Made by a program: the position numbers and the translations under genes. This document shows, in pieces, positions 44,455 to 56,401 of a stretch of DNA of 64,000 bases (positions are counted from its first letter, which is position 1; every line of letters starts with the position of its first letter). This DNA is from Cichorium intybus (lineage: Eukaryota > Streptophyta > Magnoliopsida > Asterales > Asteraceae): contig CM042011.1 of the NCBI GenBank assembly GCA_023525715.1, forward strand, positions 5,106,066 to 5,170,065, read 5' to 3'. Below the pieces are notes generated by a model. The model worked only from the letters and a program-made list of their open reading frames with translations, made no database searches and was not told the origin of the DNA.

Positions 44455-45690
44455 TAGGGAGTGCCTCTCGAAGCTGTTTAGATTTTTTTATTTTTTTTGG
44501 CTTATGTCGCACACAAAAATTGCGAAGTTTTATTCAAATGAATGTTAAGCATGCATTTTAAATGGATATTTTGAAGAAACTTTTTATGTTGAACAACCTC
44601 TTGGTTTCGTAAATGATAGATTTCCAAATCATTGTTATCTTTTAGATAAAGCGGTTTAGGGGGTTAAAACAAGCACCAAGATCTTGGTACGTAACTTTAA
44701 CTCGTTTTATGAAACTTTCAAAATCCAAAAAAGGTTTTGTTGACCCTACACTATTTCTGAAAAAAGTTGTTGATCATCTAATGCTAGTGCATATCTATGT
44801 CGATGACATCATTTTTTGTTCAACAGATCCAACATTAACAAAAGAATTTGAAGAACAATGAAGGGTTAATTCGAAATGAGCATGATTGAGAAAATTAATT
44901 TTTTTGTTGGATTGAACATTAAACAAAGCAAGGAAAGCATCTTTATAATTTCGGAATCATATATGAAGAGCTTGCTTACTTGTTTCAGGATGGAAAACTA
45001 TTCAGATGCAAAAGTTCACATGGCCTTCGAAACCAAATTAAGTCCTTCATTATATAAACCAGCAGTAAATCTCAAAACATATCGAAGCATGATAGGTTCC
45101 TTGTTATATATTACTGTGATTCGACCTGATATTATGTTTGTTGTTTGTAACTGGGCTAGGCATCGAGGGAACCCAATAGAAACACATCTTACTACAGTGA
45201 AGAACATTTTTCGATATCTTCATAAAACACCATCACTTGGTCTATGGTATCCAGCAAACACATGCTTCTTTATACAAGCTTAATCGGATGCGGACCTGAG
45301 AGGTTATCAATTGGATCGAAAACGTACAACCGGTGAGTCTCGGTTTCTAAATGGAAAACTTGTTAGTTAGCAGTCCAAGACGAAAACAAGTGTTTACATA
45401 TCTATTGTTGAGGCTGAATATGTTGTTGTTGCTGCTTGCACTTCTCAAATAATCTAGATTCAAAGTCAACTAAGGGATTATGCCATAAACATGAAGCGAA
45501 TTCCCAATCTTCTGTGATTTACAAAGTACAATCTGAATTTTCCGTAATCCTTGCAGCATTCTAAAGCAAAACATATTTCTCTTCATTATCACTTCATCAA
45601 GTATCATGTCAAAGAAGGAAATATTGAAGTCCACTTTGTTCATACTCAAGACCAATTAGTTGGCATTCACGAAAGCCCTTGATGAAAAAT
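44455..45690 (+). pseudogene. Copia pol relic (reverse transcriptase and RNase H)
   Basis: Readable in shifting frames: QMNVKHAF and NGYFEETFYVEQPLGFV (RT, 44535-44610), LVHIYVDDIIF (active site, about 44785-44820), INFFVGLNIKQSKES to GLWYPANT (44895-45260, the largest open piece), then SDADLRGYQLDRKRTTGES (RNase H) and SIVEAEYVVVAACTSQI (45390-45450), ending near HTKAKHI-like residues. Stops and frameshifts throughout. Gag, integrase and LTRs were not identified. It lies just downstream of the foldback element. Confidence 0.82.
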
Positions 45691-47314
45691 ATATTCTAAG
45701 GATTCTAAATGGTCCTAGCATGATGGACTCAAACTCAGTTCCTTTATCAAATAGGTGTTCATCCTTTAAAAGCTTAAATTATTTCAATTGCTTCTGAACG
45801 AAGTTTATTGCTTTCCTGAGAATATGACATATTTCTGAATTGTTACTATTCATTTCATATGCATAATCATGTTTCGGTATGCTTCTGAAAACATTTTTGT
45901 GATCTTAAAATGAAACTTTCTTTTGTTGCATATCTTGATTATCCGAAAAGTTACTAATCACGTATGATGGTTCAGATTGCTTCGATGCCTATCTTTGTTC
46001 TTATGATTTCATTCATTCTAAAGACATACTACTGAAGGCATCATTATCCGAATTTTTACTGTTCATTCCCGAAGCTTCAGAACCATTTGAATTTCAAAAA
46101 ATTTGCTAATTGGATGCTCTAATTCATATTTTCATTATGTTTTCAATCTTTTACATTGGAAATATGAAATGCAACAAAAACATTTTATATTCTTAATTGT
46201 TTGCTGCTTATTTGAAATCATTTGAATCATTTTTTCGGAAATCTCAAGGAACTTTGTTCACTTCTTTAATGTTCAGAACTTATCATCTGAAAAATTTTCA
46301 TATCAAATTCATTTAAATATATTTTGTCTGGAATTATGGAACTTAATTGAAGAATTATACCAATAATTCGATTTTAGTATCTCTCTGCATGTCTTATTGT
46401 TACTTCAAATTGAGATATTAAGGCGCGCCTTGAAACCTCTGGTAATAATTATTTAAACATAGAACTATGAGGCTAAGGCTGATGTGCTTGTTATATTGTT
46501 TGCTTTGATGAAGCCTTTTATGGTGAACCGATTTTCAAATATCATGTGGTTCTTTAATTTGGTTTAATCATTCACTAATTCGAATCCAAAAGTGATTCCC
46601 ATTAACTAAAATTCCAAGATTTTTCTTGATTAGTTATGAATTGAAAGTTCTAAATCAAAATGTCGATCTCTTTAATATAAGGATCAGGAGAACTATATAA
46701 GGTGAGGATTTCGAGCTACAACAATAACCCATTGTTGTCCATCTTAAAAAAGTTTTGCGAGATACTAATATTCAGCTCGTGTACCATATATCTTTATATA
46801 CAACTATGTGGGATCTTATGGATTTATGCTTATAAATACGAATTCATTATAGGACAGTCCCAAGAGGTGGTTGCTTGTAACAAAAAGAATCTAATGTTCG
46901 TTGATGTTTGGGTTGGCTAGTATATAAGCATTAACATTTTGGTTAAGGAAATTCATTTTGTTAATCTCATGGAAAGTAATGAAATTACTCAATTGAATTT
47001 TTGTTCTGCTTTATTTTATATTTTGCAATTTGCGAAAGCTTTTCTCAAGGTATAGAAAAATCTTTTACTTGTAAGTAGTCTCAAAGCATTATGTTTTAAA
47101 CATACCGGACGTCCAAAAATTATTCAATCTTTCTACTTGATAATATGCTAAATCTCTTCTAAAAGGTTCAAATTTCTGAAGTACAAGAGTATGAAGTGTT
47201 GTTAAAATTTCTCATGCACGATTCCTAAAATTGAATTCAATTCGTTTAGATTTCTAACTTTTTTTTCTATTCTTGATTTATTTTGTTTATTTTTGTTTTC
47301 TTTCAATATCTTAA
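45691..47314. other. Intergenic, perhaps downstream part of the copia relic
   Basis: No gene recognised. 46420-46431 is a perfect palindrome AAGGCGCGCCTT in otherwise AT-rich DNA. The frame at 46702-46920 shows no known domain. Confidence 0.35.
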
Positions 47315-47972
<658 letters not shown>

Positions 47973-48101
47973 ATGGCCTCAACCCAAGATGCAATATCGT
48001 TTTCTCCAGATGAAGTCGATTCGATTCTAGATTTCAAAGTTCAGTCAAGCAATATATTTGCCAATTTCAATTCTGATGACTATCGAGCCAATTTCAATTG
48101 A
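47973..48101 (+). CDS. Small open frame, 42 codons, unidentified
   Basis: ATG in good context (AAAATGGCC), about 100 bases after a TATA-like box. It encodes MASTQDAISFSPDEVDSILD and 22 more residues, ending RANFN. Acidic, no known domain. It could be the truncated start of a retrotransposon gag downstream of an LTR, or a chance frame. Confidence 0.25.
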   Translation: MASTQDAISFSPDEVDSILDFKVQSSNIFANFNSDDYRANFN

Positions 48102-48267
48102 CTTGATGCATTATCTTCTTCAACTATTATTGTGCTTTATGTGCATATTTTTTCCATGAAAGTAATAAGAGTCTCTTTAATCTATAATTGGTCATGGCTA
48201 TAAAACGATTATAAGGTAGAACTAATGTGATGCTTGGTGACATGCATGAGTTTGACTTATCTCAGGA

Positions 48268-48405
48268 TTTTTTTTTTTTTTGAACGACAAATCTATCATA
48301 CTCCTACTCATAAACTACTCCTTGTTATGTTAGTGTCAGGGTTTTGAACCCATGACCTTCTTGTTAGTATATCACTTTGTTAGCCAAGTGGGCTAGCCCA
48401 GCAAA
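48268..48405 (-). mobile_element. tRNA-derived SINE
   Basis: On the minus strand: GGGCTAGCCCACTTGGCTAA at the head; an A-box-like TTGGCTAACAAAGTG (48387-48373); a B box in GGGTTCAAAACCC (48351-48339); a short body and an A run (48281-48268). Order and spacing of internal Pol III promoter boxes followed by poly(A) are those of a tRNA-type SINE. A clear flanking duplication was not found, so the ends are approximate. Confidence 0.72.
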
Positions 48406-50639
48406 ACCATGTGTATTCATACTTGATATATATTAGAATTGACCCACATCAAGGTTGCACTTCATGTATCTATTATTTGTTGGGTGGACCTTGGATAAAT
48501 GATTTTGAGTCTAGATGTCCTTCAATTTGAAAATATTTATGGATTTTGACTAAACATAGTGTCATAACTTGATATATGTTAAACTCTAATCTGAAACATG
48601 ATTATTATAAAAACTATATTTATATATGGCATGAAAATATGAAGTTTTGTTGAAGTTTTGAAGAAAAAGGGTTTTGTGTAATCTTTTATATGTTGTCTTA
48701 TATGTCTAACTTTGGTATTAATTATCAAGTCTCCCAAACACAATACATTGTAAATTCGATTTGTAGTTGACTTTTTAAAGATTGATCTTGAAGCATTTTT
48801 ACTTGTAATTTTGGTCTTTTTGAAGTTTTCTAACACTTATATTAATGTTAGAAGTAAAATCATTATATTATTGAGATCTAAATTACAACGATTCGGTAAA
48901 GATAAAAAAACCAACTATAATGAGTGATAAAACATGTTGATCGACTTTTGACCTATACTAGTCATTATTGAAAGAAATAACGACTAGTCATTATTGAAAG
49001 AAATAAACATGTATATTGGATCTTATATCCTCGTAAACTTTGTCCCAAACAATTTGTCAAAACATAATATACACGTGAAAAATAAAATCATTTAGGTTCC
49101 ATATAGCTAAAAAAACTTTTTCTTGTTTTTTGTTTTCAGCAAAATAAAATGAGTATTCATTTTCAGTTTTCAATAAAAAATTTAGGAAATCCGAAAACGT
49201 ATTTGAATTTGTATTTTCTATCGGTTTTTATTTGACAGTTTTTGTTATTTTAAATAATACAATATTTAACATATTTGAACACTCACATACATCCACCTTC
49301 CATACCTAAGGATGAAAATTGATTCGGTTTTCGGTTTTTCTCGATTTGAATTTTTTTTGTGCCAAACCGTAAACGTAGACCAAACCGAAAACCGAATTCG
49401 AATTCGGTTTGGTTTGGTTTGAGGCCAAGGAAACCAAAATTTAAAAGCAATAAAAAAAATTCCAAAATGAATAAGGACAAAAACGTAAATAAGTAAATAC
49501 TATACAATATAACATATATATTTAAATTACTTATTGTATAATAATCAATTTTTCGGTTCGGTTTTGTTTGAACCATGGGAGACCAAAAACTAGAGGATAA
49601 ACCAAATTCTAAATTCGGTTTGGTCTGAGACCAAACCAAAAACCGAATTCGATTGTCGTTTTATCCGAAATCGGTTTCGGTTTGGTTTGGTTTTTCGGTT
49701 CCAAATCAAATAACTTCCACTCCTATCCATACCAACTCGACCCACCCCACCCAACACCCATACACCTAGAGGTGTTAAAAAATATCCGTATCGGATTATC
49801 CGGTTTGAATAAACGAAAACTCGAAGCAAAATTATCCAAATTTTTGGATATCCGGTATTTCATATTCGAATTCAGATAATCATTTTCTAAATTTTTGGAT
49901 ATTTCATAGGAAAAAAAAGAGACAAATTAAACTTGCTGGAAAATACATAGTCAACGTTGTAATGAATCTAAGATATTATTACATTCTTTGCTTAATCTTT
50001 ATTCTATATTAGCTAATGTACATAGTTAAATTAGAATAAACGAATGAAATGTCGGTGTCTCTTTTTATTAAAAGACTCGATATAGTTGTCATAATAGTAA
50101 GTTGTTGTATTTAAATTCATTTGTTGATTAGTCAAAAAGAAAATAGTTTTGTTGTGAGGCTATTCCAATGGGAGTTTAATAAGAGTTTAATGAGAATAAA
50201 TTTGATTTAAAAACATTAGATAGATGATGATATAGAAGGTAAAGTTAAATCATCAAGTGAACTCCACAAATATAGTTGAATGAAATGATAGTTTGGAACT
50301 TTATTTTTTCTTAAATTAAAAATCAAATCAGTTTATTTATCTCACACATGGCACTTCGTTAAACTCTTTAAGACTATGAAGTGTGGGGACAACCTCAGAA
50401 CAACCAAAAGAGCTGTCATATCAGCGTCAAGTCAGCAGAACAACTCATAACACACCTAAGCAGAACAACTCATAACACATCTAAGGAAATGCTTGACAGT
50501 CTTGAGACTCCTTTTAATTTCCATGTCATTATTTAATTTATGTTTTTTATAATTAAAATAAAATATTAAATTAATTAAAATAAAGCATTACATTAAGAAA
50601 ATTACATTAAAAAACAATTTCAAAAAACCTAATTATCAT
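48406..50639. other. Intergenic with simple repeats
   Basis: No gene seen. A 26-bp tandem duplication (ACTAGTCATTATTGAAAG) lies at about 48957-49006. 49310-49700 is dense in AACCGAAAACCGAATTCG and its complement, a repeat class common in plants that makes artefactual Asn/Pro-rich frames. A 24-bp duplication (GCAGAACAACTCATAACAC) lies at about 50436-50484. Confidence 0.45.
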
Positions 50640-51836
50640 CATCGGTTTCATCGTCATTTTGATTATTATACAAATGCTCTGGCAAATCGGGTCGAAGATT
50701 GACATTCGTTTCTTCACTGTGTATTTATAGGAATCTCACAAAGTATGAGGTTGATGCAAATAGCCCGCCTTTTTTCTTTAATAATCATATTGTGTAATAT
50801 GATATAATCGTACATTACTTTGCATATGTTCTCGAGAAGTCATGCCCATGGCGGGTTTTCCACTATATGTCACTTCTTTTTTAGGACTCAAAATGTACGT
50901 TCGACATCTTTCCTTGCCGATTCTTGAGCTTTCGTGAATAGTATTCGTTTCTCGTCAATCGGATGTCGATACACATTACAAATGTAGAATAATTAGAATA
51001 TATTCCTCCAGTAAGGTAATACCCACGTGGGTATTCTATGTCGTTTACTACCAATGGAATGTCGGACAACTTGCCTTGTAGAATGTCGTTAAATAATGAC
51101 GACGAATCATGACATTTAGGTCGTTGTTCAACCTTGGAACTCCAAAATATGCATGCCAAATCCATAGATCGTGTAAGGTCACGACTTCTGGTATTATGGA
51201 AGCTTTGCCGTGATCACCACGAGTGTATTATCCTTTCCACGCGTTTGAACAATTTTTCCAATCCCAATGCGTACAATCGATGCTCCAAGCATACCCAGTA
51301 GACCGTGTTCCACTTGATGTGCTGCATACGATTCTTCAACATCGCTAAGTGTGGGTTTTCGTAAATATATATCACGGTAAAGCTCAATAATATATTCACA
51401 AAAATTGTATATATACTTTGACGTGTGTTTCTAGCGGACATCCTTAAGTAATCGTCAACTTCACTGGCTGTCACACCAAAAGACATAATACTAAGTACAA
51501 CTGCACATTTTTGCAATGACGTGAAACCTCTTTTGCCTCGACCGTCGTATCTCAATTTGAAAATTTGTACTTATCTTCCAAGTCATTTGCAATTCGTAGT
51601 AACATATCTCTGCTCAAACGGAACCAACGTTTGAAATCTTTATCGTTGTACACGCAAATTTCAACGAAGTAATATTGAAATAAACAGTTGTGATCTTCTT
51701 CGCGGTCTCTATTTTTTGCCCGTACTCTACGTCGTTTGGCCGAACTTTCCCCTTCAGTCGCAATGATGCTCGCGGCTTGCATCATTGCCGCGAAAAACAT
51801 ATCATCGTCTGACGAATCGAATGAAGGAAAATTCAA
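50640..51836 (-). pseudogene. PIF/Harbinger transposase pseudogene
   Basis: Minus-strand relic of the DDE nuclease of PIF/Harbinger elements (plant transposon protein family). Readable in order: an acidic/basic N-terminus with KRRRVRAKNRDREED and FKRWFRLSRDMLLRIANDL (51836-51550); RGKRGFTSLQKCAVVLSIMS with ASEVDDYLRMS (51540-51430); SIDCTHWDWKNC carrying the first catalytic Asp (near 51270); LHDLWIWHAYFGV and NNDLNV with the second Asp (about 51180-51120); SDIPLVVNDIEYPRGYYLTG (about 51070-51010); then ESARKDVERTF with the catalytic Glu (about 50910). Stops and frameshifts interrupt it at several points. No Myb-like partner protein or terminal repeats were identified. Confidence 0.87.
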
Positions 51837-52428
51837 ATGTGCTCCATATTTTAAATATTGTGTGATAGATTTTAGAATTCATATAATATGTGTCGGTGTT
51901 ACATGAAGGAGGGGGCGTATCATGGGTGGATGGGGGTGAGTGTCTGGTAAGGCTGAGGGCGGAGACAGAGTCGGTGTTTAGGAGTGAAGTGGGTGTCTGG
52001 TAAGGCTTCACATTTTTCTGACTCAACTCGTTGTCTTCACGATGAATAGTCTAATTGTTTCCTTTCACCAAGTCACGAGCAAAGTACAAAAAGACAAGGA
52101 CTTAACTGAACTTTACCAAAACATGAAGGGCTGCAAGTGAAGGTATACTAAAAAAGCCAATAGCCTTTTCCCTACCGCTAATCTTCTTCCTTCCATTATT
52201 ATCATCTTGTTCAACCGTATCCTCCATTGATGATCTTCTTGAAGTTCATGCCCTGACTGACACAGACAGCTCCTTCAACCCTCACCTTTCTGCAAGCCTT
52301 ATCTGGACGTATTTTGTTGTCCTTTCCTACGTCCCTTTCTTGTCAATTTCCCCCTCAATTCCATCCCCCTTTTCCAATATTCCCTCCGCCCCACCACCTC
52401 CACCACCACCATCACCACCACTTCAATC
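51837..52428 (+). other. Upstream region and 5' UTR of the GRAS gene
   Basis: GTGTCTGGTAAGGCT occurs twice (about 51938 and 51990). The last 60 bases before the ATG are C-rich with CCACCACC repeats, as in many plant 5' UTRs. No other gene seen. Confidence 0.5.
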
Positions 52429-53790
52429 ATGCTTCAGTCTCTTCTCCTTCAACAACTACCCACCGCCACTAATGTTAACAACCCCAATTCTTCATCAGTC
52501 AACGCGTCAACCATGAACACCAACGCCTCTAAACGAGCTATCGCCGATGAAAACAACGACGTCGATGAGCCTTCGTCTCATCACCATAAACGACGGAACC
52601 TAGAAGAGAAGGGGATTGATAATCAGGAGGAGCATGATGAACAGTCGATCATCGTTGAAGCGGAATCATCAGGTTTAAGACTTTTAGGGTTGTTGCTACA
52701 GTGCGCCGAGTGCGTAGCGGTTGATAACCTAGACCATGCGAATAATCTGTTACCGGAGATAGCGGAATTGTCTTCTCCGTTCGGTTCTTCGCCAGAACGT
52801 GTAGCGGCGTACTTCGCCGAAGCGTTACAGGCGAGAATTATCAGTTCTTACCTCGGAACCTATACGCCTCTAAGCATCAAAAGATTAGCCCTAGCTCAAA
52901 GCCAGAAGATCTGCAACGCTCTTCAGTCCTACAATTCAATAAGTCCTTTCATCAAATTTTCCCATTTCACAGCGAATCAAGCGATTTTCCAGGCTCTAGA
53001 AGGTGAAGACGGCGTCCATATCATCGATCTCGACATAATGCAAGGTCTCCAATGGCCTGGATTGTTCCACATCCTCGCCTCTCGACCTCGCAAAATCAAA
53101 TCCCTTAGAATCACCGGCGTCGGATCTTCCATCGAACTTCTCGAAGCCACAGGCCGCCGTCTCCATGACTTCGCAAACTCTCTCGGCCTCCCATTCCAAT
53201 TCACCCCTCTCGAAGGAAAAATCGGAAACATCAATTCGGATCTCACGACTCAACTCGGCGTCAGACCCGGTGAAACCATGGTCGTCCACTGGATGCACCA
53301 CTGTCTCTACGACGTCACCGGCAGCGACTTCGGTACCTTACGACTATTAACCTTACTAAAACCTAAACTGATAACAATCGTCGAGCAAGATCTGAGCCAC
53401 GGCGGCAGTTTTTTAGGGCGGTTCGTGGAAGCCTTGCATTATTACTCCGCCTTGTTCGACGCTTTAGGCGACGGACTGGAGTCGGAAAACGTGGAACGTC
53501 ACACGGTGGAGCAGCAACTATTTGGATGTGAAATCAAAAACATCGTTGCCGTCGGCGGGCCAAAGAGGACCGGCGAGGTGAAGGTGGAGAGGTGGGGCGA
53601 GGAACTGGTACGGGTCGGGTTTAAACCCGTTTCATTAGCGGGTAACCCGGCTGCGCAGGCGAGTTTATTGCTGGGAATGTTTCCATGGAAAGGGTACACG
53701 TTAGTGGAGGAGAACGGTTGTTTGAAATTGGGTTGGAAAGATTTGTCTTTGTTGACTGCCTCTGCATGGCAGCCGTCCGATTTCAACTAA
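52429..53790 (+). CDS. SCL23: GRAS transcription regulator, SCARECROW-LIKE 23 type
   Basis: 453 residues from the ATG at 52429, intronless and undamaged. A variable N-terminus (1-75) with an HHHKRR patch precedes a full GRAS domain: leucine-rich region I (82-133, with an LLGLL motif at 85-89), VHIID at 206-210, leucine-rich region II (about 221-260), PFYRE-type region with FLGRFVEALHYYSALFDAL (348-366), and SAW ending with SAW at 445-447. Sequences such as CSPFGSSPERV-like SSPFGSSPERVAAYFAEALQ and FIKFSHFTANQAIFQAL place it with Arabidopsis SCL23, not SCARECROW, whose N-terminus is longer. SCL23 works in the nucleus with SHORT-ROOT and SCARECROW in endodermis and bundle-sheath fate. That role is transferred from the family. 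Confidence 0.93.
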   Translation: MLQSLLLQQLPTATNVNNPNSSSVNASTMNTNASKRAIADENNDVDEPSSHHHKRRNLEEKGIDNQEEHDEQSIIVEAESSGLRLLGLLLQCAECVAVDNLDHANNLLPEIAELSSPFGSSPERVAAYFAEALQARIISSYLGTYTPLSIKRLALAQSQKICNALQSYNSISPFIKFSHFTANQAIFQALEGEDGVHIIDLDIMQGLQWPGLFHILASRPRKIKSLRITGVGSSIELLEATGRRLHDFANSLGLPFQFTPLEGKIGNINSDLTTQLGVRPGETMVVHWMHHCLYDVTGSDFGTLRLLTLLKPKLITIVEQDLSHGGSFLGRFVEALHYYSALFDALGDGLESENVERHTVEQQLFGCEIKNIVAVGGPKRTGEVKVERWGEELVRVGFKPVSLAGNPAAQASLLLGMFPWKGYTLVEENGCLKLGWKDLSLLTASAWQPSDFN

Positions 53791-54789
53791 AGTCAACGAT
53801 TGAGTTGAATCAACGGTGTGGGGATCGGCCAGCTTTGACATAATAATAAATTTCGAAATTGTAAAAAGATGCTTTTGTTTTTTTTTTAAATCGTTCTTTG
53901 ATTGGGGATAATAATAAAAGGCAATTTTTTGAGAATGTTTTTGTCTTCAATATCTACACAATATTGGTTCCTCGAAATATGTCTAGAAATTTCACTATTC
54001 GTAGCGAAGATAAAGAAAGTGAAAATGGATTGTTGTTTCGTATACTTGTGCAATTTATTCGTTAACATATTATTTGTGTATAAATAAGTATATTGGATAG
54101 CGAAGCACAAAACTAGAACACCGTAAAATCGATCGATGGTTTTAAAGAGTTTAATGATTTGTTAAGAAAGAAAATTTGATTACCCAAAATGAAAACGAAG
54201 TATTTAACTTTCATCTTTAATCGTAATCTATTTGTCGTGAAAGTATGTGTATTTGCTCATTAATTGCATTAATTATTATTATTATCTATGTATAACAAAT
54301 AAATAATTTTAAGAATAATTTTTTGTGTTCTTAGCTTTATAATTTTTCCATAATTTTCCATGCATCTCCAAAGGTCTTCAATTAAATATTTAATGTTTAT
54401 TCATTAATATTTAATATTCCATTTAGGGCCATTTTGATTTGTATCTTATTAGGTCCAGTAAGATGTTACGTTTGAATTGGTCTGAGTCAGACCGTTTAAT
54501 AACCCCAAAATTTACCTCTGACTCGGTCCTAAACCCTAAAACTTACATATTACATGGTCAGCTTCAGGATGAGTTTGACTGCGTCAGACACTGACTCATT
54601 CAACTCTCAGTTAATCAACAAGTATCAAATAGCTTATCAATCAACGCATGTAATGTAGGAGTATCTAACCTAGTTCCAATAATAAAAACACATAGTGTAT
54701 GAATAGGAGTTAGACCCTACAACATAACTAAATACACATGGCCCTAGTTATAAATACAAACTAATATGCCTTCACAATTTCAATGGAAG
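53791..54789. other. 3' region of the GRAS gene and intergenic DNA
   Basis: AT-rich, no gene seen. 54470-54620 repeats GAGTCAGACC and CTGACTC words. It may include the 3' LTR of the copia relic that follows. Confidence 0.4.
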
Positions 54790-56396
54790 GCTATCAAAAA
54801 CTCACTATGGATTAGAACTCCGAGAACAAATAAGACGGTAACCTCTTGGTGAATATATCAAACTAGTGCTATCGGGAGGGGACATGGAGAATTTAAATGT
54901 GTCAAAACTTTATCATCAGAAAACTGTATGTTAAAATTTATATGTTTTGTCTATTGATGTTGAAGAGGTTTGGCGGTCATGTAGATGACATTGATATTGC
55001 TGTAATATACGAGAGTAACGAGAGTAATAAGGGCATAAAGCTCACAACGAAGGTTATGAAGCCAAGAGGTCTCTATAACAACATTACCAACCCCATGGTA
55101 TTCAACATCGACAGTTCGACACTAGAAGGAGAAACATTGTGTTGACGCTTGGAGGACCATAGATGAGATTATTGCCCAAGAAGACACAATAGTATGAAGA
55201 TAATGTAGTGTGGTCAGACAACCTAACAATCAACATCGCAGTAAGCAGTAAGTTTAGTTCTCATGAATACATAAAGATGAAGTTCGTGTTGTAAGGTTCC
55301 TATGATGAATATGAGGACGTGTTTCAATTCATTGAAATATGGTTCCCTAGGGTCATGGATGCATAAGAAAATCTATTGTATAGGGTATGCAATATCACGG
55401 GTGAAAATGGGATACTATAATACGCTTCTAAAACTACGATACAATGTGAGAGCAGACATGGGGTCATTAGCGGCGTCAAGATTGGAAGTAGTATCAATAT
55501 GAGTCTTGAAAGGGTTATATTTGAGCATTTTTGCATGCTCAAGTATCTCGGTCGCACACTTTGTTGGAGAAAGAAACATGCATGTGGGAGAACGTGTGAC
55601 CGAGATCCCGAAGAAATAATTTAATTTGCACAATTCAGTCATTAAGAACTCATTATTGAGGAAGTTAATGATACGCTACATTAGGCCTGAGATGAGGTGG
55701 CGAGGATGATGTCATCAACATATATTATAAGGTAGGTGATGTTTGGGACATTCTGTAGATAAATTGGAAGAGTTATTTTTGTTGTGACTAAAACTGACTC
55801 GAGTGGTCAACCCGAAGAACCATCAAAACCAAGCTCGTAGGGCCTATCTAAGGCCATACAATGATTTTTATAGGTGGCACACGTGTTTTGGGTGTTTTAA
55901 GTCGATAAACTCTGGTGGTTTGTACACGTAATCTGTTTGAGAGAGGGTGGCGTGAAGAAATGAATTATTCGCATCAAGTTGGTGAATGAGATTTATAGTT
56001 ATGGAAAGGCTCTAAAGACAACAAATCACCGCTAGTTTGACCACCCGACTAAAAGTCTCATCACAGTCGATCTCTTATTGTTGATTTTTACCATTTTCCA
56101 TGAGTCGGCTTTGTATTGACCAATGGTCTTATTTACATGGAACTTGTATTTGACCAACCACATGGAACGAATCGCATTAACACCCTCGTTGTTGAACAAT
56201 AGTCCAAGTATGGCTTTAAATAAGAGAAATGTGTACATCTTGTATAGCTTTTTTTCCAATTGAGATTTAAAGGGGTTAGATGTGAGATTGGGGGGAGGAG
56301 AAATGGTGGTGGTATATAGGTTTAGTTTTTGGAAGAGTTTGGGAATACCCTATTAGGACCGAGTTAACATTGGGTGCTTTAGGGGAGGGGTTGAGT
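54790..56396 (-). pseudogene. Copia relic, C-terminal half (RT and RNase H)
   Basis: Minus-strand order from 56396: KHPMLTRS and NAIRSMWLVKYKFHVNKTIG (RT entry, 56260-56090), degraded palm, LCKLNYFFGISVTRSP and FLSPTKCATEILEHAKML (55630-55540), TRPDILHAVQQ-like and SYASMTLGNHIS (about 55420-55330), then RNase H words (TAYCDVDC, SKRQHNVS, NVIYMTAKPLQH; 55240-54960), ending near HQEV at 54840. Many stops and frameshifts. It joins the piece right of the solo LTR. Confidence 0.8.
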
Positions 56397-56401
56397 AGGT
56401 C

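Noticed and set aside
49283..49829. Minus-strand frames rich in Asn, Pro, Arg and Phe
   Set aside because: Translation of AACCGAAA-type repeats; not a protein.
52977..53786. Antisense frames across the GRAS gene
   Set aside because: No domains; the plus-strand frame has the full GRAS motif set.
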